This document shows, piece after piece, positions 5,644 through 5,644 of a DNA stretch of 5,644 bases. This DNA comes from an uncultured Achromobacter sp. (GTDB lineage: Bacteria > Pseudomonadota > Gammaproteobacteria > Burkholderiales > Burkholderiaceae_B), in NCBI GenBank assembly GCA_913775005.1, contig CAJYKY010000192.1, positions 1 through 5,644 on the forward strand, read 5' to 3'. The first letter of the stretch is position 1. The number at the start of each line of letters is the position of its first letter. The notes under the pieces were generated by a model, which did not search any database, was not told the DNA's origin, and worked only from the letters and a program-made list of their open reading frames with translations. Position numbers and translations under genes: made by a program.

Positions 5644-5644
5644 C

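Overview
The window looks like ordinary chromosomal DNA from a GC-rich Gram-negative bacterium, most likely a betaproteobacterium of the Bordetella/Achromobacter type (Alcaligenaceae). That assignment rests on base composition, codon use and the feel of the protein sequences. I could not run a search. I see no sign of a mobile element, phage, CRISPR array, tRNA or rRNA, and no region of clearly foreign composition.

Layout: (1) Positions 1-1190 (+) hold the 3' part of a membrane-bound diguanylate cyclase. It has the end of a periplasmic Cache sensor, one membrane helix, a HAMP-like linker and an intact GGEEF domain with an inhibitory site. Its 5' end lies outside the window. (2) A 16-bp tandem duplication sits on its stop codon, followed by a very short convergent spacer. 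(3) Positions 1215-3338 (-) encode a 707-residue AsmA-family inner-membrane/periplasmic protein that closely resembles E. coli YhjG as I remember it. (4) Positions 3339-3687 form a 349-bp divergent control region with promoter-like elements for both flanking genes, a dyad, and a GC-rich hairpin in each 5' leader. (5) Positions 3688-5610 (+) encode a 640-residue polytopic protein of the LTA synthase/phosphoglycerol transferase family (alkaline phosphatase/sulfatase fold). (6) A strong stem-loop follows its stop codon and runs to the window edge, probably the start of an intrinsic terminator.

All three genes concern the cell envelope or signalling at it. The cyclase would turn a periplasmic signal into c-di-GMP. 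AsmA-family proteins are implicated in lipid transport and homeostasis between the two membranes. LtaS/OpgB-type enzymes move phosphoglycerol (or a related head group) from a phospholipid onto an envelope acceptor, leaving diacylglycerol. The divergent YhjG-like/LtaS-like pair shares one control region, so co-regulation is possible but unproven. I do not see a clear new biological system. The items most worth a second look are the LtaS-like enzyme of a Gram-negative with an atypical substrate pocket, the possible sigma-E-type promoter in front of it, and the duplication at the cyclase stop codon.
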